A DNA stretch of 64,000 bases from Arthrobacter beigongshangensis (GCF_016820585.1 NZ_JADHDX010000001.1:310001-374000); one strand, 5' to 3'. Counted from the first letter of the stretch, positions 1-10,101 are shown. Made by a program: numbers and translations. Notes: generated from the sequence alone by a model not told the origin.

Positions 1-5
1 TACGA

Positions 6-329
6 TTGGGGAAAAAGAAAGTGTTTTATTTAGATCCAGACGAACGTCAATGGACAATGAAAGACCTGGGTTTTTCTTTTGATGAATTAGAAGACCAAAG
101 GACAGAGAAGAAAGCAATTGAAGGAGTATTTCTCATGAAGAACGGTAAAATCCGGGATTTATTTGAGTTACCCAATCATTGTAAAGTTTGCCTCGATCGA
201 CTAGCCTATAATGATGAACACGATTCCGTTTACTGTCCAGCTTGTGATGAATGGCGAGAAACGTCTTGTGGTGATCCTGATTGTGAATATTGTCTCGCAA
301 GACCGGCTAAACCTTCGCATTGTGAATAG
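6..329 (+). CDS. Small zinc-ribbon-type protein of unknown function
   Basis: The 107-residue product has an acidic N-terminal half and a cysteine-rich C-terminal half (CKVC, CPAC, then CGDPDCEYC). This arrangement suits one or two structural zinc sites. I see no signal peptide or membrane segment, so it is probably cytoplasmic. The TTG start lies at the window edge and its ribosome-binding site is outside the window, so a longer N-terminus is possible. It is followed by a hairpin at 407-446 that could end its transcript. I do not recognise a named family and assign no function. Confidence 0.6.
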   Translation: MGKKKVFYLDPDERQWTMKDLGFSFDELEDQRTEKKAIEGVFLMKNGKIRDLFELPNHCKVCLDRLAYNDEHDSVYCPACDEWRETSCGDPDCEYCLARPAKPSHCE

Positions 330-406
330 TATTTAAATCTAATTGATATGTCTAAATATAGGCCTAGTGTTCCGTTAATTTGGATCACATGGATTGAACG
401 ACTAGC

Positions 407-446
407 TAAGCATGAATGCGACTTCGCCGCATCCATGCTTATTTTG
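407..446 (+). terminator. Probable terminator hairpin downstream of the zinc-ribbon gene
   Basis: An imperfect stem (TAAGCATGAATGCG against CGCCGCATCCATGCTTA) is followed by a T-rich tract. It lies about 80 bases after the stop codon of the first gene. Confidence 0.5.
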
Positions 447-618
447 TTGGCTGAGGCTTTTACTATAGCCTTTTCATCCCTATAAAAAGTCATCATTTAC
501 TTTCTTCCCAAGTAACTGCATTTGCTCCAACGGTATGATGTCGTGAATAGTTAGCCAAAAGCGAACCGGACATAATTGAGTGAAAAGAGTAAATTAATAG
601 ATATATGTGAATAGTAAT

Positions 619-646
619 AACATTTGTCGTTATTTCGACAAATGTT
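619..646. promoter_or_regulatory. Inverted repeat in the leader region of the peroxiredoxin gene
   Basis: AACATTTGTCG and CGACAAATGTT form a perfect 11-bp inverted repeat around a 6-base spacer, about 120 bases before the peroxiredoxin start. It has no T-tract, so it could be an operator or a leader hairpin. A weak -10-like TATAGT follows at 655-660. The rest of the 437-base gap between the first two genes shows nothing else I can support apart from the hairpin at 407-446. Confidence 0.4.
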
Positions 647-766
647 AGTCAATGTATAGTATTTCCGAGGGACTCTGTTTGAAATTTCATCGCCTATTTG
701 ATATCCTAAAAAAGGATTAGTGTAGGACTGATGTTCTTGCACAAAGAAATTTTGGAGGGATCTCTA

Positions 767-1309
767 ATGGTTGAACGTATGGTAGGAAAACAGGCTCCAG
801 ATTTTACAATGGAGGCAGTACTAGCAGATAAATCTTTCGGCAAAGTAAGCCTTGCTGAAAACATGAAAAATGATAAATGGACAGTATTGTTCTTTTACCC
901 AATGGACTTCACTTTTGTTTGTCCAACGGAAATTACAGCAATGTCTGACCGTTACGATGAATTCGAAGACCTAGATGCAGAAATTATCGGTGTTTCTACG
1001 GACACAATTCATACGCATCTTGCATGGATCAATACAGACCGTAAAGATAATGGTCTTGAGCAATTGAAATACCCACTTGCTGCAGACACAAATCACCAAG
1101 TTTCACGAGACTACGGTGTGTTGATTGAAGAAGAAGGGATTGCATTGCGCGGCCTATACATCATCAACCCTGAAGGTGAACTGCAATACCAAACAGTATT
1201 CCACAACAATATTGGCCGTGATGTAGATGAAACATTACGTGTACTTCAAGCACTTCAAACAGGCGGACTATGTCCAGCTAACTGGAGACCAGGTCAGAAG
1301 ACACTATAA
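767..1309 (+). CDS. ykuU: Typical 2-Cys peroxiredoxin (YkuU type)
   Basis: This is a thiol peroxidase of the AhpC/Prx1 group, reducing hydrogen peroxide and organic hydroperoxides in the cytoplasm. The 180-residue product has the peroxidatic cysteine in FVCPTE (about residue 52) and the resolving cysteine in GGLCPANW (about residue 169), so it is a typical dimeric 2-Cys enzyme. I chose the ATG at 767 because GGAGGG lies 9 bases upstream; an ATG at 731 lacks a good ribosome-binding site. The next gene, ykuV, encodes a thioredoxin-fold protein that is a likely electron-donor partner. The same pair is adjacent in B. subtilis. A terminator separates the two genes. Confidence 0.95.
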   Translation: MVERMVGKQAPDFTMEAVLADKSFGKVSLAENMKNDKWTVLFFYPMDFTFVCPTEITAMSDRYDEFEDLDAEIIGVSTDTIHTHLAWINTDRKDNGLEQLKYPLAADTNHQVSRDYGVLIEEEGIALRGLYIINPEGELQYQTVFHNNIGRDVDETLRVLQALQTGGLCPANWRPGQKTL

Positions 1310-1337
1310 GATGTATTTTAGTTTTACCAATCTAAAT

Positions 1338-1370
1338 CCCCACGCATAATATAAGCCGTGGGGGTTTTTT
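1338..1370 (+). terminator. Rho-independent terminator after the peroxiredoxin gene
   Basis: CCCCACG and CGTGGGG form a stem followed by six T residues. It ends just before the ykuV ribosome-binding site, so ykuV probably receives read-through or has its own weak promoter. Confidence 0.8.
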
Positions 1371-1394
1371 ATGAAAATGAAGGAGGACACTACG

Positions 1395-1847
1395 ATGAAA
1401 TTACGTGAACAAATGCCTGAACTTGATGGTGCAACGGCGTGGTTGAATGGGGAACAAACAAAAGCTCAATTGGTCGGAGAAAAACCGACGCTCATTCACT
1501 TCTGGTCAGTGAGCTGTCATCTTTGCAAGGAAGCAATGCCAGAGGTGAATGAATTCAGAGACAGGTTTAAAGAAGATTTAAACGTTGTTGCAGTCCATAT
1601 GCCGCGTTCAGAAGACGACTTAGATATGGAACAGATTAAGGCAGTAGCAGCAGAGCATGATATCACACAACCGATTTTTGTAGACAGTGAAGTCACATTA
1701 ACGGATAAATTCGATAACCAATATGTGCCCGCTTATTATGTATTCGACAAAGACGGTCAGCTACGTCACTTCCAAGCAGGTGGCGGAGGCATGAAAATGC
1801 TTGAAAAGCGTGTTAACCGTGTATTAGATGAAATGAAAAGAGACTAA
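1395..1847 (+). CDS. ykuV: Thioredoxin-fold thiol-disulfide oxidoreductase YkuV
   Basis: The 150-residue protein aligns nearly end to end with B. subtilis YkuV as I remember it. It has a thioredoxin fold with the redox pair CHLC at residues 41-44 in the context FWSVSCHLCKEAMPE, and no signal peptide, so it is cytoplasmic. The family acts as a thiol-disulfide reductase. Adjacency to the peroxiredoxin suggests it recycles that enzyme, which is an inference. The ATG at 1395 follows AGGAGG at 1381-1386. A strong terminator closes the unit. Confidence 0.95.
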   Translation: MKLREQMPELDGATAWLNGEQTKAQLVGEKPTLIHFWSVSCHLCKEAMPEVNEFRDRFKEDLNVVAVHMPRSEDDLDMEQIKAVAAEHDITQPIFVDSEVTLTDKFDNQYVPAYYVFDKDGQLRHFQAGGGGMKMLEKRVNRVLDEMKRD

Positions 1848-1853
1848 ATGTCT

Positions 1854-1890
1854 ACCCGATTGCGCATTGCTTTGCGCAATCGGGTTTTCT
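1854..1890 (+). terminator. Rho-independent terminator after ykuV
   Basis: A 13-bp perfect stem (ACCCGATTGCGCA with TGCGCAATCGGGT) is followed by a short T-run. Confidence 0.85.
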
Positions 1891-1917
1891 GTTAGGCATT
1901 GGTGATGGAATTGTGCA

Positions 1918-1946
1918 TTGAGAGGATTCACGCAGTGTGATACACT
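1918..1946 (+). promoter_or_regulatory. Predicted vegetative promoter of ktrC
   Basis: TTGAGA at 1918-1923 and TACACT at 1941-1946 are separated by 17 bases, about 36 bases before the ktrC start. Confidence 0.6.
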
Positions 1947-1981
1947 AATCGCATTCAGTAACCGGATAGGGGAGTTGTTTT

Positions 1982-2641
1982 GTGAAAAAAGAATTTGTAG
2001 TCATTGGACTGGGGCGTTTTGGCGGGAGTATCGTTAGAGAGTTGATAGAGCTTGATGCAGATGTGATGGCGATTGATATTTCACCTGAAAAGGTGGATGA
2101 GTTTGCACAGATTGCGACACAAGCAGTAGTAGCTGACACGACGGATGAATCGGTTCTGAAATCGTTAGGGATTCGGAATTTTGAGCATGTCGTGGTCGCA
2201 ATTGGTGACAATATCCAAGCAAGTATTTTATCAACGCTTATGTTGAAAGAAATTGGAGTAAAGAAAATTACGGTCAAAGCACAAAATGATTATCATGAAA
2301 AGGTTTTGCGTAAAATTGGTGCTGACCAGGTCGTTCATCCAGAGCGTGATATGGGGATTCGGATAGCGAATAATATGGTGTCGAATAATATACTTGATTA
2401 TCTTGAATTGTCGGATGAGCATTCGATTGCGGAAATAAAGGCTAATGATAAACTTGCTGGAGCCACGCTTATTGAGCTTAATATTCGTGCGAGATATGGT
2501 GTTAATATCGTCGCGATTAAACGCGGTAAGCATATTTTGGTATCACCTCAGGCGATTGAAAAAATTCAACATGAAGATATTTTAATTGTGATAGGATCTG
2601 ACACGGATATCCACAAGTTTGAGAAGAAGGCGCTACATTAA
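1982..2641 (+). CDS. ktrC: Ktr potassium uptake system regulatory subunit KtrC
   Basis: This is the cytoplasmic RCK subunit that gates a KtrB/KtrD-type K+ channel in response to nucleotides. The 219-residue product has an N-terminal Rossmann domain with GLGRFGG at residues 9-15 and a conserved KAQNDYHEKVL stretch. A C-terminal RCK_C domain covers roughly residues 135-219. Length matches B. subtilis KtrC (about 221). No membrane subunit is encoded nearby, as in B. subtilis where ktrC is also detached from ktrD. The start is GTG at 1982 after GGGGAG. Confidence 0.95.
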   Translation: MKKEFVVIGLGRFGGSIVRELIELDADVMAIDISPEKVDEFAQIATQAVVADTTDESVLKSLGIRNFEHVVVAIGDNIQASILSTLMLKEIGVKKITVKAQNDYHEKVLRKIGADQVVHPERDMGIRIANNMVSNNILDYLELSDEHSIAEIKANDKLAGATLIELNIRARYGVNIVAIKRGKHILVSPQAIEKIQHEDILIVIGSDTDIHKFEKKALH

Positions 2642-2685
2642 AAAATCCCGCAATACACACCAAGATGTGTATTTGCGGGATTTTT
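2642..2685. terminator. Bidirectional terminator between ktrC and rnjA
   Basis: The stem AAATCCCGCA/TGCGGGATTT with an inner ACACA/TGTGT pairing is flanked by A-run and T-run on both sides. It can therefore end transcripts from ktrC (plus) and rnjA (minus). Confidence 0.85.
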
Positions 2686-2709
2686 GCTTATCTGCTAGGA
2701 ATATAGTTC

Positions 2710-2782
2710 AACTTGATTCAGCAAATACATTTGCTGCTTCAAGTTAAGTCTCTGGACGCAATCATGCTTTAGCGTGATTGAT
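2710..2782 (+). repeat. Short-form modular hairpin repeat (copy a)
   Basis: H1 is AACTTGATTCAGC paired with GCTGCTTCAAGTT. It is followed by the junction GTCTCTGGACG and then H3, CAATCATGC paired with GCGTGATTG. The middle hairpin (H2) is absent. The outer end of H3 reaches the rnjA stop codon, whose TAA is formed at the element boundary. It belongs to the same family as copies b to k. Confidence 0.75.
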
Positions 2783-4449
2783 TACACTTCCATAATAACT
2801 GGAAGTACCATCGGTTTGCGCTTTGTTTTGTCATATAAATAAGGACCAAGGACATCAGTGATTTCACTTTTTAGAGCAGCGATATCAGCCGGTGAGCTTG
2901 TAAGCTTGCGTTGCATTTGCTTCGATAGCATTTGCTGGGCTTCGTGTATCATTGTGCCGGATTCACGCATATAGACAAATCCTCTTGAAATGATATCAGG
3001 GCCAGAGACAATACGATTGCGTTTTGTATCGACTGTCGCTACAACGATGACTAGACCATCCTCAGATAGGATCCTACGATCGCGTAAAACGACGTTACCA
3101 ATATCGCCGATTCCACTACCGTCAATATATACGTCACCAGAAGGAATGCGCCCTGCGAGACGTGCCGAGTCCTGCGTTAAGGCTAAAACATCTCCATTGC
3201 CCATAATGAAAGTGTTTTCCTGTGGAACATCACAATCAACTGCAAGATTTGTATGCATTTTCAACATCCGGTACTCACCATGGATAGGCATGAAGTACTT
3301 AGGTTTAATGAGTCTAAGCATAAGCTTTTGCTCTTCCTGCGAGCCGTGCCCGGATGTATGGATATTATTTAAAGAACCATGTACCACTTCAGCACCAGCG
3401 CGGAATAAGGCGTTAATAGCTTTATTGACACTCAATGTATTACCCGGAATTGGAGAAGAAGAGAAAATAACTGTATCTCCAGGGTGAATTTGAACTTGAC
3501 GATGCGTGCCGTTGGCGATGCGTGATAATGCTGCCATCGGTTCGCCTTGGCTTCCTGTACAAAGTATCATTACTTCATTTGCGGGTAGCCTATTCAAAGA
3601 TTGCGTATCAACAAATAATTCTTTCGGTGCAATGATATAGCCAAGCTCACGCCCGATTGTAATAGCATTATCCATACTACGACCGAAAACAGCGATTTTA
3701 CGACCAAATTGCTGTGCAGCTTCAATAACCTGTTGTAGTCTGTGTATATTTGAAGCGAACGTAGCGAAAATGATACGGCCGTCAACTTTTCTGAAAATTT
3801 CATTCAGACTGTCGCCGACTTTGCGTTCAGACATCGTGAAATTAGGTACTTCAGCGTTCGTGCTGTCTGATAGTAGGCAAAGCACGCCTTCGCTACCGAT
3901 TTTAGCCATTTTAGTCAGGTTTGCTGGTTCGCCAACAGGTGTGAAGTCGAATTTGAAGTCACCTGTATGGACGATGTTACCAGAAGGGGTCTTGACGACA
4001 ACGCCGAATGCGTCTGGAATACTATGTGTCGTCCTGAAAAATGACACAGAAGTTTTGCGGAACTTAATGACATCATCTTCGTCGATGGCAATCATTTTTG
4101 TCGTCCGTAATAGACCGTGTTCTTCTAGCTTATTGCGTAATAGACCAAGTGCTAGTTTTCCGCCATAAACCGGAACATTGATCTTCCGTAGTAAATAAGG
4201 GATTCCTCCAATATGGTCTTCATGACCATGTGTGATGAATAGTCCTTTAATCTTGTCCACATTGCGTTCAAGATAGGTATAGTCGGGAATGACGTAGTCG
4301 ATTCCGAGTAACTCATCATCTGGGAATTTAATCCCAGCGTCAATTAAAATAATTTCATCTTGGAATTGCACGCCATACGTGTTTTTACCGATTTCCCCTA
4401 GTCCGCCTAGAGCGAAAACAGCTGTTTCATTATTTTTGATAGCCTTCAT
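2782..4449 (-). CDS. rnjA: Ribonuclease J1
   Basis: This metallo-beta-lactamase/beta-CASP ribonuclease has 5'-to-3' exonuclease and endonuclease activity in mRNA decay and rRNA maturation. The 555-residue product carries the zinc motif HGHEDH at about residues 74-79 and the beta-CASP core in the middle (for example CTGSQGEP and SGHGSQEE). A C-terminal domain follows, as in the B. subtilis enzyme of the same length. It is downstream of rpoY with a 2-base gap, so the two are co-transcribed, as in B. subtilis. Confidence 0.98.
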   Translation of the reverse strand: MKAIKNNETAVFALGGLGEIGKNTYGVQFQDEIILIDAGIKFPDDELLGIDYVIPDYTYLERNVDKIKGLFITHGHEDHIGGIPYLLRKINVPVYGGKLALGLLRNKLEEHGLLRTTKMIAIDEDDVIKFRKTSVSFFRTTHSIPDAFGVVVKTPSGNIVHTGDFKFDFTPVGEPANLTKMAKIGSEGVLCLLSDSTNAEVPNFTMSERKVGDSLNEIFRKVDGRIIFATFASNIHRLQQVIEAAQQFGRKIAVFGRSMDNAITIGRELGYIIAPKELFVDTQSLNRLPANEVMILCTGSQGEPMAALSRIANGTHRQVQIHPGDTVIFSSSPIPGNTLSVNKAINALFRAGAEVVHGSLNNIHTSGHGSQEEQKLMLRLIKPKYFMPIHGEYRMLKMHTNLAVDCDVPQENTFIMGNGDVLALTQDSARLAGRIPSGDVYIDGSGIGDIGNVVLRDRRILSEDGLVIVVATVDTKRNRIVSGPDIISRGFVYMRESGTMIHEAQQMLSKQMQRKLTSSPADIAALKSEITDVLGPYLYDKTKRKPMVLPVIMEV

Positions 4450-4451
4450 TG

Positions 4452-4661
4452 TTAAACCTGCTCTAGCTCGAAATAGGGTGCAGCCTGTTCGTGTTCAAGA
4501 TGTGCACCTTCAAGAAGTTGGACAAATTCAATGCTGTAATTACGGCTTTTCAATTTCTCACGGACAGACCTTTCCGAGTCCGCTTCGATGTACATGCTTT
4601 GTGTATTTTCGCGGACGGGTACTTGTAGCATGTTTTCTTGATAATAAACTTTATAAATCAT
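4452..4661 (-). CDS. rpoY: RNA polymerase epsilon subunit
   Basis: The 69-residue protein ([20 protein letters not shown] at the N-terminus) is the small auxiliary subunit epsilon of Firmicute RNA polymerase, formerly YkzG/DUF1447. The fixed neighbourhood immediately upstream of rnjA supports the call. GGAGAG provides the ribosome-binding site. A terminator for the upstream small gene lies just before it, so rpoY-rnjA is probably a separate transcription unit. Confidence 0.95.
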   Translation of the reverse strand: MIYKVYYQENMLQVPVRENTQSMYIEADSERSVREKLKSRNYSIEFVQLLEGAHLEHEQAAPYFELEQV

Positions 4662-4726
4662 CGTTTGCTCTCCTTTTTACGTTCGATTGAACTGATTCTC
4701 TTTATAGTAGCATGACACTTCCTTAA

Positions 4727-4766
4727 AATAAAGAAAAGCTCACCAATTTACATTGGCGAGCTCAGA
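4727..4766 (-). terminator. Rho-independent terminator of the 25-codon minus-strand gene
   Basis: Read on the minus strand, GCTCGCCAAT and ATTGGTGAGC form a 10-bp stem (one G-T pair) with a 4-base loop, followed by TTTTCTTTATTTT. Confidence 0.75.
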
Positions 4767-4768
4767 TA

Positions 4769-4846
4769 TTAGGCGATTGTTTTTTTCCCGAGAATGCCAT
4801 TCAGCCGCTTCAACAGTTTACGTTTCAGACGTTTGTACATGGCCAT
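4769..4846 (-). CDS. Possible 25-residue basic small protein
   Basis: The minus strand encodes a 25-residue peptide (MAMYKRLKRKLLKRL, then NGILGKKTIA). It has GAGGAAG 6 bases before its ATG and its own terminator 3 bases after its TAA. The peptide is strongly basic (nine Lys/Arg) and would form an amphipathic helix. The tight fit of ribosome-binding site, frame and terminator makes it look like a real gene. It lies between def and rpoY on the same strand. I do not recognise a family; an RNA-binding, ribosome-associated or membrane-active role would be speculation. Confidence 0.55.
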   Translation of the reverse strand: MAMYKRLKRKLLKRLNGILGKKTIA

Positions 4847-4910
4847 ATCACTTCCTCAGTCTCATTATACAGTTGTCTGAACGTTCTGTCAAGAATGAGG
4901 AAGGATTTGT

Positions 4911-5468
4911 TTATTCGCGTTCAAAAGGAATAGCGTTTGGAATTTCTTTAAAAGGAGTGTCCTTATCAATATGATCGTAGAACATGATTCCGTTCAAATG
5001 ATCGAGCTCATGTTGAAAAGCAATAGCAGCTAAACCTTTCAAACGTTTTTTGAATTCATTACCTTTTAAATCGAATGCTTTAATCGTAATTCGTGCATAG
5101 CGAGGAACGTAGCCTTCGACTTCACGATCGACAGAAAGGCAACCTTCTCCTGCAGTTAAATAAGTCTTTTCGACAGAATGGCTTACAATTTTAGGATTAA
5201 TGGCGATGAGACTAAGCGGCTCGCGATCCTCTTCTGTAATATGGAGTGCAAAAATTCTTTTCGAAGCATCTACTTGTGGAGCGGCTAATCCAATCCCAGG
5301 ACGCAATCCGTATTGCTCGCAAATATCATCATTTTGGCTATTTATGACGTAGTTTAATAAATCCACACTAAGTTGGTGATCCGCTTCTGATAGTGGGAAA
5401 GGTACTTCTTCCGCACGTTTGCGCAGAGTGGGGTGTCCCTCTCTAACGATATGTTCCATTAAAATCAT
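4911..5468 (-). CDS. def: Peptide deformylase (type 2)
   Basis: This enzyme removes the N-formyl group from nascent proteins. The 185-residue product has all three metal/active-site motifs: GIGLAAPQ (58-65), EGCLS (Cys at about 110) and HELDH (153-157). The insertions are typical of the longer Gram-positive type 2 enzymes, and it matches B. subtilis DefB (184 residues). The start MILMEH is preceded by AAGGAAG; an internal Met four codons in is a weaker alternative. It is divergent from ykyA. Confidence 0.97.
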   Translation of the reverse strand: MILMEHIVREGHPTLRKRAEEVPFPLSEADHQLSVDLLNYVINSQNDDICEQYGLRPGIGLAAPQVDASKRIFALHITEEDREPLSLIAINPKIVSHSVEKTYLTAGEGCLSVDREVEGYVPRYARITIKAFDLKGNEFKKRLKGLAAIAFQHELDHLNGIMFYDHIDKDTPFKEIPNAIPFERE

Positions 5469-5600
5469 CGTACAAACTTCCTTTCGGTTATACTATACGT
5501 ACTAGTATAATCGAATAGGAAATTGGGGGAAAGGATTTCAACACGCTCTTGAATATAGAAATGAAAAAAGTTATAGTCTAGGGGAATCGGAGGGTTTAAT

Positions 5601-6236
5601 TTGAAAAAAATAATTATGGTATTTCTGTTAGCGACTGTACTTGGTGGCTGTACGATTGGTCCATCTGTTGAACAGCAATTGGCAGACACGATGGCGGCGA
5701 TGAACGATGCGGAACAAGATTATCGTGAGGCACAAGCTGAACTGACAAGTCTTGAGCAATCTGAACAACAACTATTCAATGAAACGATGAAATTGACACA
5801 ACAGCAGCAAGAGGAACTAACGAACCAAGTGGCTGAACTTGAAGAGTCACTACAGGCACGTTTGAAGAAGTTGGAGCAAGAGGAAGCTTCAATAAATAAG
5901 GCAAAGGCTTCGGTAAATGATATGGATGAAATTGTTGAAAAAGTAGACGAGCAAGTAAAGGGTGATCTCGAAAAACTGCAAACAGCGATTAGCGACCGCT
6001 ACGGGTCACATGCTGAATTTATCATTTCTTACAAAAAACTTGCGGAATTACAACAACAATTATATGAAATGCTACGTACTGAAGGAACTCAATTGACAGA
6101 GCTAACAAAGCAGGTCGATGAAGTGAATGCGCAAAATGAGACAGTTCAATCGACAGTCATTATATTTAATGATTTAACGGAACAAGTGAATCGGTTGAAA
6201 GATGATGTGTTTGCGAGCTTGCAGCAAGGGGAATGA
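5601..6236 (+). CDS. ykyA: YkyA-family lipoprotein
   Basis: The 211-residue product has a lipoprotein signal peptide ending in LGGC (Cys at about residue 16) and is then mostly coiled coil rich in Gln, Glu and Leu. It therefore looks like an extracytoplasmic helical lipoprotein, probably binding envelope components. It occupies the same def-ykyA-pdhA position as in B. subtilis. The molecular function is not known to me. The ribosome-binding site is GGAGGG and the TTG start at 5601 gives a good n-region (MKKIIMV). Confidence 0.85.
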   Translation: MKKIIMVFLLATVLGGCTIGPSVEQQLADTMAAMNDAEQDYREAQAELTSLEQSEQQLFNETMKLTQQQQEELTNQVAELEESLQARLKKLEQEEASINKAKASVNDMDEIVEKVDEQVKGDLEKLQTAISDRYGSHAEFIISYKKLAELQQQLYEMLRTEGTQLTELTKQVDEVNAQNETVQSTVIIFNDLTEQVNRLKDDVFASLQQGE

Positions 6237-6264
6237 CAGGAAAGTAGGGCAAAAAGGCTCCGAT

Positions 6265-6310
6265 TTATCATCTTTCACTTTATTTTGAAAGATGAATTAA
6301 TTATTATTCT
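6265..6310 (+). terminator. Probable terminator after ykyA
   Basis: TCATCTTTCA and TGAAAGATGA pair around an 8-base loop and are followed by an A/T-rich tract. The lack of GC in the stem makes it a weak terminator. Confidence 0.5.
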
Positions 6311-6405
6311 ATTATAACACAGGTGTGATATTGTGCTAATACAGATTGGTGGATATTATCAATTCTGACATTGTAACTAGACTATGAGACATGCGATTCC
6401 TATGT

Positions 6406-6434
6406 TTGACCATTGCGTTTTGATTCAGTATACT
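6406..6434 (+). promoter_or_regulatory. Predicted vegetative promoter of the pdh operon
   Basis: TTGACC at 6406-6411 and TATACT at 6429-6434 are separated by exactly 17 bases. They lie about 70 bases before pdhA, which leaves a leader of roughly 60 bases. Confidence 0.75.
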
Positions 6435-6490
6435 GAGTAGGGAAGAGGTTGTACCAATCGATACACCATTGATTCATAATACAGTTATAA

Positions 6491-7621
<1,131 letters not shown>

Positions 7622-7624
7622 CCG

Positions 7625-8602
7625 ATGGCACAAATGACGATGATTCAAGCGATAACCGACGCGATGCGCGTAGAGCTGAAAAATGATGAAAACGTTCTCG
7701 TCTTCGGTGAAGACGTTGGAAATAACGGCGGAGTATTCCGTGCAACAGAAGGGTTACAAAAAGAATTCGGTGAAGACCGTGTATTCGATACGCCACTTGC
7801 AGAATCTGGAATTGGTGGATTGGCGATTGGTCTTGCGTTTACAGGTTTCCGTCCAGTAATGGAAATTCAATTCTTTGGTTTTATCTTTGAAGTAATCGAC
7901 TCTGTGAGTGGTCAATTGGCACGTATGCAATTCCGTAGTGCGGGTCGCTTCAATGCACCTGTTACGATTCGTTCACCGTTTGGTGGAGGTGTTGCAACAC
8001 CTGAAATGCATGCTGATAGTCTTGAAGGACTTGTCGCTGCTCAGCCAGGGATTAAAGTGGTTATTCCATCTACACCATACGATGCAAAAGGGTTGTTAAT
8101 CTCTGCAATTCGTGATGAAAACCCGGTTGTCTTCCTTGAGCATATGAAACTTTATCGTTCATTCAGACAGGAAGTTCCTGAAGAGGAATATACAATTCCT
8201 TTAGGGAAAGCAGATGTGAAGCGTGAAGGAACAGATTTAACGGTTGTCACATATGGGGCAATGGTTCACGAAAGCTTGAAAGCAGCTGAAGAGCTTGAAA
8301 AAGAAGGGATTTCACTTGAAGTAATCGACTTACGTACGATTCAACCACTTGATATTGAAACAATCATTGCATCTGTTGAAAAAACAAACCGTGCAATCGT
8401 TGTCCAAGAAGCACAAAAACAAGCTGGAATTGCTGCGAATGTTGTTGCTGAAATTACTGAACGCGCAATACTTAGCCTCGAAGCACCTGTACTACGCGTT
8501 ACAGCGCCGGATACAATCTATCCATTTGCACAAGGTGAGAACGCATGGCTTCCAGGAGTGAAAGATATTGTCGAAACAGCTAAAAAAGTACTGACATTCT
8601 AA
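7625..8602 (+). CDS. pdhB: Pyruvate dehydrogenase E1 component, beta subunit
   Basis: The 325-residue E1 beta subunit completes the heterotetrameric E1. Family signatures include FGEDVG near the N-terminus, the EIQFFGF segment, and a C-terminal transketolase domain ([19 protein letters not shown]). The ATG at 7625 lies 3 bases after the pdhA stop, with GGAGTCG as ribosome-binding site inside the end of pdhA. Its stop codon lies inside the left arm of a perfect 14-bp inverted repeat (8601-8636), which begins a modular repeat element. Confidence 0.97.
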   Translation: MAQMTMIQAITDAMRVELKNDENVLVFGEDVGNNGGVFRATEGLQKEFGEDRVFDTPLAESGIGGLAIGLAFTGFRPVMEIQFFGFIFEVIDSVSGQLARMQFRSAGRFNAPVTIRSPFGGGVATPEMHADSLEGLVAAQPGIKVVIPSTPYDAKGLLISAIRDENPVVFLEHMKLYRSFRQEVPEEEYTIPLGKADVKREGTDLTVVTYGAMVHESLKAAEELEKEGISLEVIDLRTIQPLDIETIIASVEKTNRAIVVQEAQKQAGIAANVVAEITERAILSLEAPVLRVTAPDTIYPFAQGENAWLPGVKDIVETAKKVLTF

Positions 8603-8727
8603 TTAAGGAAGAATGGAGTTCAATTCTTCCTTAATTAGATCCTCCGGAGGATGTCACAGACTTTTTAGGGAAGCTTTTCGAGCTCGCTCGAAAAAAGTCT
8701 GGACGCAATACGCCGAGGCGTATTGAT
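8601..8727 (+). repeat. Long-form modular hairpin repeat inside the pdh operon (copy b)
   Basis: H1 is a perfect 14-bp stem (AATTAAGGAAGAAT, 8601-8614, with 8623-8636). The box here is a perfect palindrome, ATCCTCCGGAGGAT (8639-8652). H2 spans 8658-8700 (GACTTTTT...AAAAAGTC enclosing TTTTCGAGC/GCTCGAAAA). H3 is CAATACGCC/GGCGTATTG (8706-8725). The element fills most of the 169-base gap between pdhB and pdhC, so it would be transcribed within the operon mRNA. Confidence 0.85.
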
Positions 8728-8771
8728 GAACAATAATTGTAAGTTTAGAAAGAAAAGAAAGGGTGAATCTT

Positions 8772-10097
8772 GTGGCATTTGAATTCCGTTTACCAGATAT
8801 CGGAGAAGGAATCCATGAAGGTGAAATTGTTAAGTGGTTTGTTGCTAAAGGCGATAAAATCAATGAAGACGATACACTTCTTGAAATCCAGAACGATAAA
8901 TCAGTCGTAGAAATACCTTCACCAGTGACAGGTACTGTTACAGAAATTTACGTTACAGAAGGTACAGTTTCAGTCGTAGGAGATTTATTGATTACTTTTG
9001 ATGCACCGGGCTATGAAAATACAAGTAGTGGGCACGATGCTGAACCTGAGGCAGCTGTACAAGAAGCGGCACCAGCTCCAGCAGCTCCAGCAGCTCAACC
9101 AGCTGTAAAAGAAGAGGCGGTAGCTCCTTCGGCAAATGCTCAAGTACAGACAGATGTTGACCCGAATCGTCGAATTATTGCATTGCCATCTGTGCGTAAA
9201 TTTGCACGGGAACAAGGTGCGGATATTCGTCTGATTGCGGGCACGGGTAAAAACGGCCGTGTCTTGAAAGAAGATATTGCAGCATTCCTAAACGGTGGAC
9301 AAGCTGCAGCGCCAGCTGTCACTGAAGACGTTGAACAGACAGACAACGCAACACAAGCAACGGCAACATCAGCTCCAGTTAGTCTTGAAGGTGAATTCCC
9401 AGAAACACGCGAGAAGATGTCGGGGATGAGAAAAGCAATTGCTAAAGCAATGGTTAATTCGAAACACACGGCACCGCATGTTACGTTAATCGATGAAGTG
9501 GATGTAACGGAACTTGTTGCACACCGTAAAAAGTTCAAAGACATTGCAGCTGAAAGAGATATCAAGCTGACGTATTTACCATACGTTGTCAAAGCGCTTG
9601 TTTCTACATTGCGTGAATTCCCAGCATTGAACACATCACTTGATGATGCGACACAAGAAATTATTCAAAAACACTATTACAATATCGGAATTGCAGCTGA
9701 TACAGAGCGCGGACTTCTTGTTCCAGTTGTGAAGCACGCAGACCGCAAATCAATCTTTGCGATTTCCGATGAAATTAATAGCCTTGCAGTGAAAGCGCGT
9801 GACGGTAAATTGTCAGCGGCAGAAATGAAAGGCGCATCATGCTCTATCACGAATATTGGTTCAGCAGGAGGTCAGTGGTTCACACCAATTATCAACCATC
9901 CTGAGGTGGCCATTTTGGGTATCGGTCGCATTGCAGAAAAACCAATTGTAAAAAATGGTGAAATTGTAGCGGCACCTATGTTAGCATTATCAATGGTGTT
10001 TGATCACCGAGTGATTGATGGTGCAACAGGTCAGCAAGCATTGAATCATCTGAAGAAATTGCTCGGCAATCCAGAATTATTATTAATGGAGGCGTGA
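8772..10097 (+). CDS. pdhC: Dihydrolipoamide acetyltransferase (pyruvate dehydrogenase E2)
   Basis: E2 forms the core of the complex and transfers acetyl groups to CoA. One lipoyl domain (residues 1-80) carries the lipoylated lysine in NDKSV (about residue 43). An Ala/Pro-rich linker follows, then a peripheral-subunit-binding domain near residues 130-170. The catalytic domain ends with FDHRVIDG. I chose GTG at 8772, giving [10 protein letters not shown] as in B. subtilis; a GTG at 8763 would overlap the ribosome-binding site AAAGGG. At 441 residues it is the normal length. It is separated from pdhB by repeat copy b. Confidence 0.96.
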   Translation: MAFEFRLPDIGEGIHEGEIVKWFVAKGDKINEDDTLLEIQNDKSVVEIPSPVTGTVTEIYVTEGTVSVVGDLLITFDAPGYENTSSGHDAEPEAAVQEAAPAPAAPAAQPAVKEEAVAPSANAQVQTDVDPNRRIIALPSVRKFAREQGADIRLIAGTGKNGRVLKEDIAAFLNGGQAAAPAVTEDVEQTDNATQATATSAPVSLEGEFPETREKMSGMRKAIAKAMVNSKHTAPHVTLIDEVDVTELVAHRKKFKDIAAERDIKLTYLPYVVKALVSTLREFPALNTSLDDATQEIIQKHYYNIGIAADTERGLLVPVVKHADRKSIFAISDEINSLAVKARDGKLSAAEMKGASCSITNIGSAGGQWFTPIINHPEVAILGIGRIAEKPIVKNGEIVAAPMLALSMVFDHRVIDGATGQQALNHLKKLLGNPELLLMEA

Positions 10098-10101
10098 ACT
10101 A

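Noticed and set aside
2990-3487. 165-codon plus-strand frame opposite rnjA
   Set aside because: It is antisense to a clear RNase J1 gene, has no family resemblance and no plausible ribosome-binding site.
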